Shown here one piece after another: positions 41,801 to 53,897 of a stretch of DNA of 64,000 nucleotides. This stretch comes from Oryzias latipes (Eukaryota; Chordata; Actinopteri; Beloniformes; Adrianichthyidae). The position numbers and the translations under genes were made by a program. Location of the stretch: contig NC_019871.2 of the NCBI RefSeq assembly GCF_002234675.1, forward strand, positions 20,120,604 to 20,184,603, written 5' to 3'. The notes beneath the pieces were generated by a model. That model did not search any database, was not told the DNA's origin, and saw nothing but the letters and a program-made list of their open reading frames with translations. The number at the start of each line of letters is the position of its first letter. Position 1 is the stretch's first letter.

Positions 41801-42002
41801 TTCTAACCACTGCGACACAGTGCAGGCAATATCCAAACCAAAAAATGTAAAATATATTTGACAACACACTGAATGTTGAAAGAATAATAGTGCAACTTTG
41901 AAGGACTACAATAATATGGAACTGCCTAAATGGATTTTACTTGCTGGCTTTGTTTTGAAAAGAGATAATGATAAATAATGGATTTCTTTTGATTTCCTCT
42001 AG

Positions 42003-43168
42003 GCTGACTGCTTTTGTTGTGAAGTCCTTTTTTAAAGCCAAATTATTCATCTACATTGACCCAAGTTTGGTTGAAAGATCTACATCGTGGTTGAAATCCA
42101 AACAAAAAGAAAACGGCTGTTTTGAGAAGTCTGGCAAACTCTTCAACAACAGAATGAAGGTAAAGTGAAACAAAGTGAGACCAACTCTATGTTAACGTTC
42201 TGAAATGGGCCATGTTCTTGGTTCTGTTCTGAAGCCTCATCAGCTTAATGTTAAAGTCAGACACTTCAAACACAACAGGAATTGCTTTCTGTCCACAGCT
42301 GTAAACACCTACAATAAGACTGAAAAATTATACAAAATAGGTTACCACAATTTCCTATTTAGTCCCAGAAATTAAAGTAATACAATTGCACAAAAAGATG
42401 ACAGATATTACAATTACTAAATCTATATGCTGCTCAAAAGTGCTTTGGAATCATGGAAGTTGTAGTTTTCTTACAACTTTTGTACTTTTTTGATCTCAAT
42501 AAAAGTTGGGCTATATTCTTAAAACCTAATTTGCTGTTTATCTGATCAGCTCAAGCATCTGTCAGACATCAGTTCTTAAAATCACATCACCACTTTTTAT
42601 TTAATCTTAGCATTAAAATTTTTTAACAGATACAACAAGACACTGGTTGGGCTCAATAATTTGACATTAAATTAGCTCATCAGTTCCTATTAATTACAAG
42701 GATTTGTGCTTTGGATACACACGATAAAATTTCTAGTAACCCTGTGCTATCCTAGGCACTTTAACATTGGGAGTTGGGTCATCTAGACCCAATAAATAGT
42801 GCGCTAAACCTTTTTTCTTCAATGATTTGTGATCTTTATTGGTGTCCATGGATTACATGAAGTCTTTCCACCTTTATCCACCTCTGTCATGGTAGGGAGA
42901 ACACGTCAATGTAAGGGTGGGGTCATCTAAGATAGCACAAAGGTTAAGTCTTACATAAATATAGTTGCAGTACCCCACTCCACCCCCATTCCAACACATA
43001 CTATTATTATAAAACTCAGAAATAAAAGCTAATCAATGCTTATTGCCACAAATGCATGAACAAATCTCTTCTGTGGTTGTTGTGTCTGTACAGGGTGGGG
43101 TGTCAGATGAAGTGACTCTCAGTGCTTACATAGCGGCTGCTTTCTTAGAGATGAATACATCCACTGAT
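42003..43168 (+). other. A2M exons 26-27: thioester domain helices
   Basis: Exon 26 encodes LTAFVVKSFFKAKLFIYIDP and WLKSKQKENGCFEKSG. Exon 27 encodes GGVSDEVTLSAYIAAAFLEM. These are the alpha-helical repeats around the thioester. Both exons are open with good splice sites. An uninterrupted MITE copy lies in intron 26. Confidence 0.9.
42738..42946. mobile_element. Uninterrupted MITE copy (same family as 889-7896)
   Basis: It starts taaccctgtgctatcctagg and ends gatagcacaaaggtta, with inverted termini of about 16 bp. It is about 208 bp with no coding capacity. It serves as the empty-site reference for the hAT insertion in the other copy. Confidence 0.82.
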
Positions 43169-43254
43169 GTAAGTACACCTACATGCAATTTTTACAAATT
43201 TGTAACTTACAAAAAGTTACAAATTTTACAAATTCATGTATTATAACAAATCAT

Positions 43255-44100
43255 ATATCAAATCACACAAAAAAAGAATGAATCAACATGCAAGGTTTTT
43301 GGAGGTAAACAAAAGATAAGAGCATTACAAAAATCAAGGCATGAAGTGACCAGACTATGAACCAAAATGGAAGCGTAGTGAACAGTAAAGGAGGGACGAA
43401 GATGATTTATAATACACAGATGACCAAGTGATATTGTTGATGTGGGGTTTGAAGAAGAGTGAAGTATCAAGGATGACACCCAGACTCTTTACCTGAGGGG
43501 AGGGAAAACTGAAGCAGTCAATGGAGAGCGTGAAGTTTGGAACTTTAGAAAGCATGGATTTAGAGGCAACAAGTAAGAGTCTTGTTTTATCACTGTTGAG
43601 TTTAAGAAAGTTTTGAGTCAACCAGTTTTTAATTTTAAGCAAACAGGAGGTAAGGGAGGAGGGTGGGAGAGAGGAATTGGGTTTACTGAAGAGAGAGCTG
43701 GGTGTCAGCCGCATAACAATGAAAGTTAATATTGAATTTACGGAAGATGTTACCAAGTGGAAGGATGTCAGTGATAAATAAAAGAGGACCAAGACAGTGC
43801 CTTGGGAAACACCGGAAGAGATAGGTGAGGAATAGTAATTTAAAGAGTTCAGCTGAATAAACTGAGTGCGGCCTGAGTAATAAGAATGGAGCCAACAGAG
43901 GGGGTCTGAAGAAATGCCAAGAGAGGAAAGTCTGGAGGAGAATTGAAAGGGACAGTGTGAAAGGCTGCAGTCAGATCAAGGAGGATGAGCCAGGAGTGCG
44001 GAGAAGGTCGTTCAAAATGTTTCAAAGATTTAGTGTAGCCCTCTTTGAAGTGGTAGGGGTGAGGCCTTCCAACAAGCTTACTCCTGACGTGGGTTGCCAT
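43255..44100 (-). mobile_element. LINE (L2/Rex1-like) reverse transcriptase relic
   Basis: The minus strand reads [31 protein letters not shown] (fingers/palm box A, normally 'LDLSAAFDTVDH'), CLGPLLFI (box B-like), [11 protein letters not shown] (degenerate YADD), FLKLNSDKTRLLLV and VKSLGVILDTSLFFKPHI. All blocks occur in the correct order but in several frames. The catalytic FADD or YADD is altered to YAAD. Dead copy in intron 27. Confidence 0.75.
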
Positions 44101-44573
44101 AGAAACGTTGACTCAGACCAATTCTGACCAACCACTGCTTACAGATGTCATCTGGCTCCAACATGATGGCGTCCATGACACAAATGGCGATTGAATTGGC
44201 TTCATGGCAGTAATTCATAAGCCAATTTTTTGTGTGAATTCTCAGTAATTTGGTCCAGTTTCATATAAAATCTATAGTCATGTATGTATGTGTGTGGGAA
44301 CAAGTGCTGGGGGCGACACTCTGATTCTGGTTCGTTACTGGGGCTGCATTATATCAATAACACATCAGCATCTCTTGTCACTTGTTAGCACTACAAACAT
44401 CTTTGCCTTAAAACCTGCTATTGCAGGCTTACATGTCAAGTTAGCAGGTCTCTTTCTGTAGAGTTGACCAACTCCACATGCACAGTTTGCCTCAAAGGAA
44501 CGTCAGCTGAGGCGATGATTCAGTACCAAATCTGGCATCTGAGCTCTCAGCTGCTCTGCATCTGCTCTGTCCG

Positions 44574-44942
44574 TGTTACGGTGGGGAAAGGGGAGTACCC
44601 AGGTGCAGAGAGGAGGAGGCAGGAGGGTTCAGGAGAACAGGATCTTTAATAACTAAAACTAAACAAACCAAAAACCACTGCAGAGCAGGCTAGAAACACC
44701 GAAACTCGAATTACACAGGAACGGGGAAACATTAACCTATGGAGCAGCACAGGAGGAAGGGAAAGACAGGACTTAAATACATACAAGGCAACAAGACACA
44801 GGTGGAAACACTCAGGACTGATGGGGCAAGGTAAAACTCAACAACGGAACAGGAAAGACTACAAAATAAAACAGGAAGTTAACTGAAATCACAGAACAAA
44901 AAGGAAACAAACCACAAGGGCTAAGAAACAGAAACTGTAACA
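44574..44942 (-). mobile_element. Solo LTR of a Ty3-type element, 369 bp
   Basis: It starts tgttacggtggggaaaggg and ends gaaactgtaaca, flanked by the exact 5-bp duplication gtccg (44569-44573 and 44943-44947). No internal region is present, so it arose by LTR-LTR recombination. The same LTR family occurs in the opposite orientation at 60060-60414. Confidence 0.9.
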
Positions 44943-44947
44943 GTCCG

Positions 44948-45332
44948 AGGACTGCACATTGATATGAAGAGGACAGCTGCAAGTCAGAGCAGTTGTTTAT
45001 GTCATGCGCCTCATTACACAATGGAAAATCTTTCACAAAACAATGAATGTCATGTTGTATTTTTGAAGCTATTGTGAACCTGAGGGAATTTATTTTTCTA
45101 TTGGCGGATGCACACAAAAGGCAGGAGACGGAGATACCAAAATTAGAATGATTCAATTACGAAATGTTAAAACCAATTAAATGGACCAGTTTAAAAGCCA
45201 TGCACAGACAGAGCGAGTATGCTGAGGACCAGAAGACTTAAAGGTGGAGGCTCCCAGAGAACAAAGATAAAATTTCACCCCACTCACGTGATGCAGACCA
45301 CACACACACTTGTGCACCCTTCACCCAAGGAC
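44948..45332. other. Intronic DNA left of the Ty3 insertion
   Basis: Nothing recognisable. A short CA-rich run (cagaccacacacacacttgt) is present just before the target duplication. Confidence 0.4.
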
Positions 45333-45337
45333 ACGTC

Positions 45338-45914
45338 TGTCATGATCAGATCAAGGTGGACCCAGATGCTGCAACCCGGAAGGAAGAGGCAGGTATGTGA
45401 AAAGGTAAGTAACTAGTTTTATTTTGAAGGGGCTAGCGGATCCAGTAGGGGAGAGCGGCGTGCAGCTTGACAGCGGCTCGTAGACCAAGGTGAGCACGGA
45501 GATCTTACAGCGGCGTGACCGGAGCTCACAGCAGTGGCGTGAATGGAGTCTTTTGACTGCAACGTGGCTGGAGTTCTTGGCGGAGGCGTGGCTGGAGTTC
45601 TTGACGGTGGTGTGGCTGGAGTTCTTGAGGAGCGTGAGGGATTCAGCTTCTGCTCGCGTCGGCTGAGGACTCGGGAGACTCTCGTGGGAAAGGCAGACCT
45701 GAAGCACAGCAACAGAAGGTAAGCGAGGCAACATGACACACAGAGGGCCAGACAAGGCATGAGGTGAGTTTAGCACCATCAGGTTTAACGATCTGGCGAA
45801 GAATGCTTGAGGTGAGTCTCCTTAAGTAGCAGGTGCGTGGATGAGGTGATGAGTCACAGCTGAGAGTCTGGAGCAGAGCTGGGAGGGGGAGGAGTCTGAC
45901 AGGCCACCATGACA
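45338..45914 (-). repeat. Left LTR (3' LTR), 577 bp
   Basis: It starts tgtcatgatcag and ends ccaccatgaca. Compared with the right LTR I see one substitution (ggtggtgtgg versus ggtggcgtgg) and one extra 'ac' in gacacacagaggg. No other differences were seen by eye. Confidence 0.93.
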
Positions 45915-45925
45915 GTACCCCCCCC

Positions 45926-47167
45926 TCAACGACCACCTCCAGGTGGTCCAGGACGCCGATCCGGGTGTGCACGGTAAAAATCGGCGATGAGGGAAGGGTC
46001 GAGGATGAGGGAACGGGAGACCCACAAGCGTTCCTCAGGTCCGTACCCTTCCCAATCCACCAAGTACTGAAAACCCCGGCCACGGCGGCGAATGTCCAAA
46101 ATCCTGGAGACCGTGAACGCCGGAGCGCCGTCGATGATCCGGGCGGGTGGTGGGGAGACGGAAGGCGGGCACAAAGGGCTGTCCTGAAAGGGCTTAATTT
46201 GAGAAACGTGGAACGAAGGATGTACCTTAAGGGCTGCAGGCAGACGGAGGCGAACGCAGGTGGGATTGATTATTTTCTCGATGACGTAGGGCCCGATGTA
46301 CCGGGGCGACAGTTTGCGGGACGAGGATTGAATGGGGATGTTCTTGGATGATAGCCACACCTTCTGCCCAACCTGGTACACGGGACCCTCCACCCTGTGC
46401 CTGTTGGCTATGCGACAATTGGCATCCTTGGTACGTAGGAGTGCCTCTCGGGTTTGGGTCCAAATGCGCTGGCAGCGCTGAAGGTGCTCCTGGACGGAGG
46501 GAACGGCAAGGTCGAGCTCCTGTGAGGGAAACAGAGGGGGAGAGTAGCCCAGCGAGGCTTCAAAGGGGGAAATGCCCGTGGCCGTGGAGGGGTGAGTGTT
46601 GTGGGCATACCCGATCCAGACTAAGAACTCGGACCAGTCAGATTGGTTCTGGGCAGCGAGACAACGGAGGCCGGCTTCGAGTTCTTGATTGGCACGTTCA
46701 GCCTGTCCATTAGACTGCGGGTGGTAACCTGAAGACAGGCTGACGGAAGCACCAAGCGCAGTACAGAAAGCTCTCCATACTTGTGAGATGAATTGTGGTC
46801 CTCTGTCGGACACAATGTCGACAGGGATGCCATGATGGCGGAATACATGGTTGACAAGTATCTTGGCAGTCTCAGTGGCCGAGGGAAGCTGTGGAAGGGG
46901 GATGAAGTGTACTGCTTTGGAAAATCTGTCGACAACGGTGAGGATAACCGTATTACCCTGAGAAGAGGGTAACCCCGTGACGAAGTCTACAGCAAGGTGG
47001 GACCAAGGACGGTGAGGAGTGGGCAAGGGATGGAGGAACCCAGCAGGTGGAGAGTTGCCGGACTTCGACCGAGCGCAGATGGTGCAGGCTCCAATAAACT
47101 CCCGAACATCCTTTTCCATTTTAGGCCAAAAGAATCTCCTGCGGAGGAGAGAGAGAGTCCTATGCAC
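45926..47167 (-). pseudogene. Integrase and chromodomain part of Ty3 Pol
   Basis: This frame continues Pol after the frame break near 47237-47240; its first Met (47167) is internal, not a real start. Seen in order are: the zinc-binding end [11 protein letters not shown], the integrase core with [12 protein letters not shown] (first D), [12 protein letters not shown] (second D) and [12 protein letters not shown] (E), the GKGR-like region ending [18 protein letters not shown], and a chromodomain [20 protein letters not shown] near the C-terminus. Chromodomains steer chromovirus integration to certain chromatin (established). All catalytic residues appear intact. Confidence 0.9.
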
Positions 47168-50100
47168 TCCCCCGTGGCAGGCGATACGGGAACTGTGCCC
47201 CCAGGCAATGACGTCAGACCTGAGGGACGTGGGAACAAAAGAGTGCCGTCAGGACAGGGGGTGTCACAGGTCTCCTCACCTTGGGCATTTTTGACGCGGG
47301 TTTCAATGTCCCAAGTTAGATTGCCAACGATGCAGGTAGCAGGTATGATGGTAACAGGAGGCAAAGCATCATCAGGGCTGAACTTTCTGGAGAGAGCATC
47401 GGGCTTGGTATTGCGGCTTCCGGGTCTGTAAGTTATCGTAAAGTTAAAGCGATCAAAAAAGAGACACCACCAGGCTTGACGGGCGTTTAGTCTTTTGGCT
47501 GTGCGTAAATAAGCTAAATTCTTATGGTCCGTCCAGACAATGAATGGGTGAGTTGCTCCCTCCAGCCAGTGACGCCACTCCTCCAGTGCCAATTTAATGG
47601 CTAGCAGTTCCCGATTTCCCACGTCGTAGTTACGTTCAGCCGGGGATAATTTGCGGGAGAAGTAGGCGCATGGTTTTATTTTGCTGGAGGCTTCCTCACG
47701 TTGGGAGAGGACAGCTCCTACCCCAGTGTCTGAGGCATCGACTTCAACGATGAATTGCTTGGTAGCGTCAGGTTGAATGAGAATGGGTGCAGAGATGAAC
47801 CGAGATTTTAATTGGTCAAAGGCTTCTTGGGCTTGAGAGTTCCAGGTGAAGGGCTTGGAGACGGAGGTGAGCTGAGTGAGGGGAGCGGCTATGGTACTGT
47901 AGTTACGGATAAAACGGCGGTAGAAATTAGCGAAACCCAGGAATTGTTGAAGTTTCTTTCGGGTGGTAGGGGGTTCCCACTGGGAAACTGCTTCGAGCTT
48001 GGCCGGGTCGGGGCGAATCTGACCGGCTTCAAAAATGTACCCCAAAAACTGAATCGAAGTAGCGTGGAATTGGCATTTCTCTGCCTTAACGTAAAGTTGA
48101 TTCTCGAGAAGCCTGGATAAGACGAGACGGACGTGATTTTCGTGTTGAATAGGATCGCGGGAGAAAATGAGTATGTCGTCGAGATAGACGAACACGAACC
48201 GGTTAAGGAAATCGCGGAGGACATCATTGGCAAGTCTCTGAAAAACGGCGGGGGCGTTAGTAAGGCCGAAGGGCATCACTAGGTATTCGTAGTGGCCAAT
48301 GGGTGTGTTAAAAGCCGTCTTCCACTCATCGCCCTCCTTGATGCGTACGAGGTGATAGGCGTTTCGAAGGTCTAATTTTGAGAAGACCTGGGCCCCCTGG
48401 ACCGAGTCAAAAACCGAACTGATGAGGGGAAGAGCGTACTTGTCTTTGATAGTTATCTGGTTGAGTTCACGATAATCAATGCAAGGGCGGAGGGTTTTAT
48501 CCTTCTTTTCTACAAAGAAGAAACCAGCGCCTACTGGAGACGAAGAGGGGCGAATCTGGCCGGAGGAAAGGGCTTCATGAATATAGGTTTCCATGGCGGT
48601 TTTCTCAGGGCCGGAGAGATTGTATAAGTGGCCCTTGGGGAGCTTAGCGCCAGGAAGTAGTTCTATGGCGCAATCATAGGGACGATGTGGTGGTAACGAA
48701 CCCGCCTTACTTTTACTGAAAACTGCTTTGTATTCGTGGTAGCAAGAGGGAACGGATGATAAATCGATGTCCTCGAGCTGAGGAATAATAGCAGGAGGAA
48801 CGGGTGGAATAGCTGATTGAAGGCAGTTAGCCAGACAAAACCCACTCCAATTGGAAACGCGTTGCTTGGCCCAGTCAAACTGAGGGTTGTGGACCTTAAG
48901 CCACGAATAACCCAGAACAACAGGACTGTGTGGGGATGTGGTGACGAAAAACCGAATATACTCGTGATGGTTACCAGAAGTGATGAGTAACACGGGTCTC
49001 GTGCGGTGGGTGATGCATGAGAGATGTTGACCCCCCAAACCGGCGGCGTTGATGGGATTGTCGAGGGGCTCTAAAGGGAGAGAGAGACGGGAAACCAAAG
49101 AATGATCAATAAGGCTTTGCTCAGCGCCAGAGTCTATGAGGGCATGAGAATCAGAACACTTAGACTGGAAACATAGCTTGACAGGAACATAACAAAAGTT
49201 ATTTCGGGTAGAAACAACTGACTTATCCTCCCGTGGCCTGGCTTTTACCGGGGGGGTACGGGGTTTTAAACGAAGAGGACACTGAGAGACTTGGTGACCA
49301 TGACCCCCACAGTAGAAACATAGCCCTTCTACACGACGTTTGCTACGTTCAGCTGAGAGGCAAGAGAGACCAATCTGCATTGGTTTATCAGGGTTTTTAC
49401 GTAGAAAACTCGGTGGTGGAGGTTCTAGGGCGGGCGGCGCTGTAGAACTGACCATGGTGGTCTTACGTACAGGATGCGGGCGTTCATGTTGGCGTTCTTT
49501 AAGTCTGATGTCAGAGCGCAGGGAGGCGGCCACAAGTTCCTCAAAAGAGGTGGCTTCTGGCTGGGTACATAAATGATTTTTTATGGTTTCATTGAGTGAT
49601 TGGTAAAAAACACCCCGCAAGGCGGGATCTGTCCAGCCTGCCTCCACCGCCAGAATGCGAAAATCTACAACATGGTCGCTGACTGACCGGTTGCTTTGTT
49701 GGAGATTGAGGAGTCGCCTGGTGGCTTCTTCTTGCTTGCGAGGTTGGTCGAACACGAGTCTGAACTCGCAGATGAAGCGTTCGAACGGCAACTGAGCGAT
49801 GGGGTTGGCGGCGAGGAAGGCTTGAGCCCACTGGAGCGCCTTACCCCTCAGGGAATTAACAATCATCGTAATCTTGCTGTGGTCTGTGAGATAATATCTG
49901 GGAGCCTGCTGAAGTAATAGTTGACATTGGAGTAAAAAACCCCCAAAATTCTCTACATTACCAAAAAATGGCTCTGGCTGGAGACGGTAGTTTTCTGGGT
50001 TGGCGGTGGAAGTGGAAGGTTCCAGGTTGACTGAAGGTGGAGCAGGGGCTGGTGCTGCGGAACCTGAAAATTGTCCAGTTAATTCCAATAAAGTTTGTGA

Positions 50101-50256
50101 CAAACCATCGAGGCGGTGAAAAAGTTCTTGTTGAGCTGAAGCCATTTTGGAAAGGGCGTCGGCTTGGTGTCCCAGCATAATGCCTTGATGATTTACGGCC
50201 GAACAGAGTCTTTCCGGGTCAGCTGGGTCGGGGTAATGGCCAGATCGTTCTGTCAT
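46987..50256 (-). pseudogene. Ty3 Gag-protease-RT-RNase H polyprotein, one frame break near its end
   Basis: The ATG at 50256-50254 overlaps the end of the 5' LTR. Gag is residues about 1-300 (LQPEPFFGNVENFGGFLLQC), then a zinc knuckle CFYCGGHGHQVSQC (313-326). The protease active site is ALIDSGAEQSLID (372-384). Reverse transcriptase is about 550-740 with the catalytic YLDDIL (691-696). RNase H starts IVEVDASDTGVGAVL (836-850) and ends near PDALSRKF. From about residue 1008 the frame departs from the family because a four-base A run (47237-47240, plus strand) appears one base short. The rest of this frame to 46987 is out of frame, and the true continuation is the next ORF. Gag and Pol are fused in a single frame, as in Tf1-type elements. 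Confidence 0.92.
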
Positions 50257-50825
50257 GATCAGATCAAGGTGGACCCAGATGCTGCAACCCGGAAGGAAGA
50301 GGCAGGTATGTGAAAAGGTAAGTAACTAGTTTTATTTTGAAGGGGCTAGCGGATCCAGTAGGGGAGAGCGGCGTGCAGCTTGACAGCGGCTCGTAGACCA
50401 AGGTGAGCACGGAGATCTTACAGCGGCGTGACCGGAGCTCACAGCAGTGGCGTGAATGGAGTCTTTTGACTGCAACGTGGCTGGAGTTCTTGGCGGAGGC
50501 GTGGCTGGAGTTCTTGACGGTGGCGTGGCTGGAGTTCTTGAGGAGCGTGAGGGATTCAGCTTCTGCTCGCGTCGGCTGAGGACTCGGGAGACTCTCGTGG
50601 GAAAGGCAGACCTGAAGCACAGCAACAGAAGGTAAGCGAGGCAACATGACACAGAGGGCCAGACAAGGCATGAGGTGAGTTTAGCACCATCAGGTTTAAC
50701 GATCTGGCGAAGAATGCTTGAGGTGAGTCTCCTTAAGTAGCAGGTGCGTGGATGAGGTGATGAGTCACAGCTGAGAGTCTGGAGCAGAGCTGGGAGGGGG
50801 AGGAGTCTGACAGGCCACCATGACA
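50251..50825 (-). repeat. Right LTR (5' LTR), 575 bp
   Basis: It starts tgtcatgatcag and ends ccaccatgaca. The Gag ATG lies in the last bases (in minus orientation gatcATGACAG), so translation begins at the LTR/internal junction. It carries three direct repeats of the type 'gtggctggagttcttg' at 50475-50540. Confidence 0.93.
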
Positions 50826-50830
50826 ACGTC

Positions 50831-52555
50831 ACTCCAAACTGGGGGGATAGCCTCCACCTAGAACTCAGGGCTGGCACCAGAGTCCTCAGCACTGAGGGAG
50901 GGGGGAAAACAAGGTGGATTACACGATAAAATGCACAATTAAAGCAGTTCTAAAAGAATTGTGTAAAAATGCTAAAAACAAAATAAAAGAAACTCTCGAG
51001 ATGTAAGTCCGCCCGTAGGGTGCTGCTCAACGGAGCGCGGCCGAGCTTTTATTCTTGTTGGTGGTGGAGGAGGATTCAGGCGTGATGCCCCGTTTAGTCC
51101 TCCGTCGCTCTGGCTCAAAGGCAGCTGAGGAGCACCCGGGCCCGGCAGAACCCTGGTCAGGAGTCTGCAGGGATTCTGATCACGAGCGGTGACAGTTCCT
51201 TAAAATATTTCTAGCATTCAATATATAAGAAGCCGCAGCTGTTCAGCAGGTGGGAGTGTCAGAAAGTCCCCGGCGCTGCAAGAACAACGAACGTTACCAA
51301 AATAAAAATAAAAATAAAAAAATAGCTTAAAGGCAAGCGCAGGACTTGACCCTCGCCGGCTCACCAGACAGACTGTTCGTCACCTGGGAGGCGCGCTCCA
51401 TTGCAGAGGCTGTATTTTGCTTCAAAATCTGTGCCTGCAGGTCTCATCCGGAGCTGAAAGAGCATGTCAATAAGAAGCAGCGAACAAACTCCTGTCATTA
51501 GCCTACCACCGCTACTTTACCTGTGAGGCTAACCAGAGGTGTGCAAATTGGAAGTGGGCGGTTCCAATGGCCAAATGCTGCCCATGGCCAAGTGAAGGCT
51601 TCTTTGCTTTTTATAGCGCCCCATGAGGCCACTGCTAGTAATTATCCTGCTTACTGCACCTGAGCCAATTAATCCTGCCACACTATCATTGGGGCTTATA
51701 ATAACAAGAGGTTGGATCACTCTGCAAGTTTGCAAGCTTGTTCCATGTTTAGGAAGGTGCTTTTCTTGGCTAGTTTCAATTTTATTTATTTTTCAGGGAC
51801 AGTGCACATTAAAAGCATCAATGCAATGAGCCAGAATTAACATAATGGCAATTTTTCATCTGTTGTCCCCCATTCAGGGACATATGTAAAGCTATCATAT
51901 CAGTGAGGCGGCAACAGGCCATATTTTTTCCTGAGTCTTTAAAATATACGTACCCTCATAGACTATGTCTCAGGCAGTATTGGATGTGCCAATTTAATTA
52001 CCTGGATGAATTTTTGCAGTCTCTGATTAAAGTTTTCCAGCAACACAGGAGTCTCCTCATCCCATCGTTAAATACTGAAGGTAATGTTTAAAGAAAAATG
52101 TAAAGTGAAGTATCTCATCAGATGACCAAACTTACCTAGAACAAAAGGGGATGTGCTTACTAAAGAGTATACTAGTAAAGTGGATGTTCAGCACATAGTC
52201 AGAGGAGGGCCCTCCTTCTAGAGTTTGCATCATTTTCTGTCTGCCAGTGAGAAGTTGCGTTTTATGCAAATGGTTTTGGTGACAGCACACAGAAGAATGT
52301 TCCAATCGTGAATCGTGAGTGGCATCAAAGTATACCCCTCTGATGCCTATAGAGAGCTACTTCTATGATGCTTCTGAGAACCAGGGTTAATTCCTTAACC
52401 ATATATTTTACTTTCTGAGAAAACTGAAATTAAATGGCAATAAATGATTACCACAAATCCAATTGATACTTCGATGTGCATTGATCTCACCCATAAGACT
52501 AATAACTGGAGACTATCAGAGCTGCTTTCAAACAGTACATTTTTTAATATCTGTT
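50831..52555. other. Right part of A2M intron 27, no gene seen
   Basis: The stretch includes a GC-rich segment (51000-51200) and AT-rich DNA. Frames of 60-70 codons exist but show no motif. It probably holds old repeats that I cannot classify. Confidence 0.4.
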
Positions 52556-52559
52556 TCAG

Positions 52560-52987
52560 AACCCAGTTGTTACTAGGAGCCTCTCTTGCCTAAAAGGATC
52601 CATTAATGATCTCAGCAACACCTACACCACAGCTCTGCTAGCATATGTCTTCACACTGGCAGGAGACATGGAGACTCGTGCTCACCTTCTGCAGCACCTT
52701 GACAGAGTGGCAGTAAAAAAAGGTGAGTTATCCTCTAGCTGAAAATCATTCATTGTCTAAACTGTCAGTTACATTGTTGATTGCGAATTTATTTTTTAGG
52801 AAATGTCATCTACTGGACTCAGACTGCAGATGAAACATCTGACTATCTGTCAGTGGAAATCAGCTCTTATGTCCTGATGTCTTTACTCAGTACCTCCCAC
52901 ACTGCTGAAGACCTGGGATATGCTTCAAGCATTGTTAGGTGGATGATCAGGCAACAGAACTATTATGGGGGGGTTTCTTCTACCCAG
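52560..52987 (+). other. A2M exons 28-29: end of thioester domain
   Basis: Exon 28 encodes NPVVTRSLSCLKGSINDLSN and TYTTALLAYVFTLAGD. Exon 29 encodes YWTQTADETSDYLSVEISSY and YASSIVRWMIRQQNYYGGVS. Both match the conserved 'NTY..AL.AY...LAG' and 'V.WL..QQN..GGF.STQ' blocks. The frames are open and splice sites consensus. Confidence 0.9.
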
Positions 52988-53461
52988 GTACAGCAAGAGT
53001 CAAGCTCTAAAAACCCACATTTGGTTTTTGTTTACCTCCCCTTATCTATTATTCAGCTGTTGTTAAAATTGAACATTTTCAAGTAGGGTAATTCTAAAAA
53101 AAACTTTTTTACCCACAATCTAATTACACAAACTACAACCCATGTGGGCTTGTTTTGACATTGAAGTAGAGGAAGGAATTCCACCTCATTATCCAGTCAA
53201 CTGGCTAAAAAACATTATAACAGTGTTTACATTTGATGCTAGAAAAAGAAATGAGTGGAATCAAACCCACAGTCTTTCTGTAGTTCTGAAAACAAAAGTA
53301 ATATGTTTTAGGGATGTCTAGACCCGTCTTGTGATCTAAAATATTGGCCAATCATGTGGTTTCAGACTTGAAAGAAATGTTGTTTCCCCTTCAGGATCAG
53401 ATATTTAATTTATATATTTTTTTTTGTTTTAACCTTGTTATGTCACATAAATGCCTTAATA

Positions 53462-53641
53462 CAGGGGTGTCCAATTCCAGGCCTCAAGGGCCGGTGTCCT
53501 ATATGTTTTCCAATCAACCTGCCATTAAAGCTCCTAATTGGCTAAACACACCTGATCCAGGTAATCAATAGCAGAAGAGGCAGGGTGTCTGGAAAACTAG
53601 CAGGAGGCCGGCCCTCGAGGCCTGGATTTTTGGCACCCCTG
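53462..53641. mobile_element. 180-bp hAT MITE
   Basis: The ends caggggtgtccaattccagg and ggatttttggcacccctg form imperfect inverted repeats. The exact 8-bp duplication ccttaata flanks them (53454-53461 and 53642-53649). It is a non-autonomous hAT in A2M intron 29. Confidence 0.92.
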
Positions 53642-53897
53642 CCTTAATAGAAGTTTGCATATCGTGGATAGAATTACTGCCATAAAGTGCAGCAGAAAAC
53701 AACACTAGTTTGAGCAGGAGGCTGGCCCACAAAACCAGTTAAAATGTGTTCTCCACATTTGATCCATCCCCTGGGGGAGCGGGGAGCAGCAGGCACAGCC
53801 GCGCTTGAGAACCATATGGTGGTTTAACCCCCCAATCAGGCTCACCAACTCTTAATAAATGTCTAAGTCTATGAAGACTCTCATTCATTCAGGTTGA

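Larger units (their letters stand above)
45338..50825 (-). mobile_element. Young Ty3/Gypsy retrotransposon (Tf1/sushi-type chromovirus), 5.5 kb
   Basis: Two nearly identical LTRs flank a full Gag-Pol coding region on the minus strand. The element is bounded by the exact 5-bp duplication acgtc (45333-45337 and 50826-50830). The polypurine tract is seen as its complement gtaccccccc (45915-45924). A chromodomain at the integrase end and the domain order Gag-PR-RT-RNaseH-IN fit the Tf1/sushi chromoviruses of fish. It lies antisense to the A2M gene in intron 27. One single-base frame break separates the two long frames. Confidence 0.95.

Noticed and set aside
45965..47431. Plus-strand frames inside the Ty3 element
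   Set aside because: Antisense shadows of the integrase and RNase H coding sequence.
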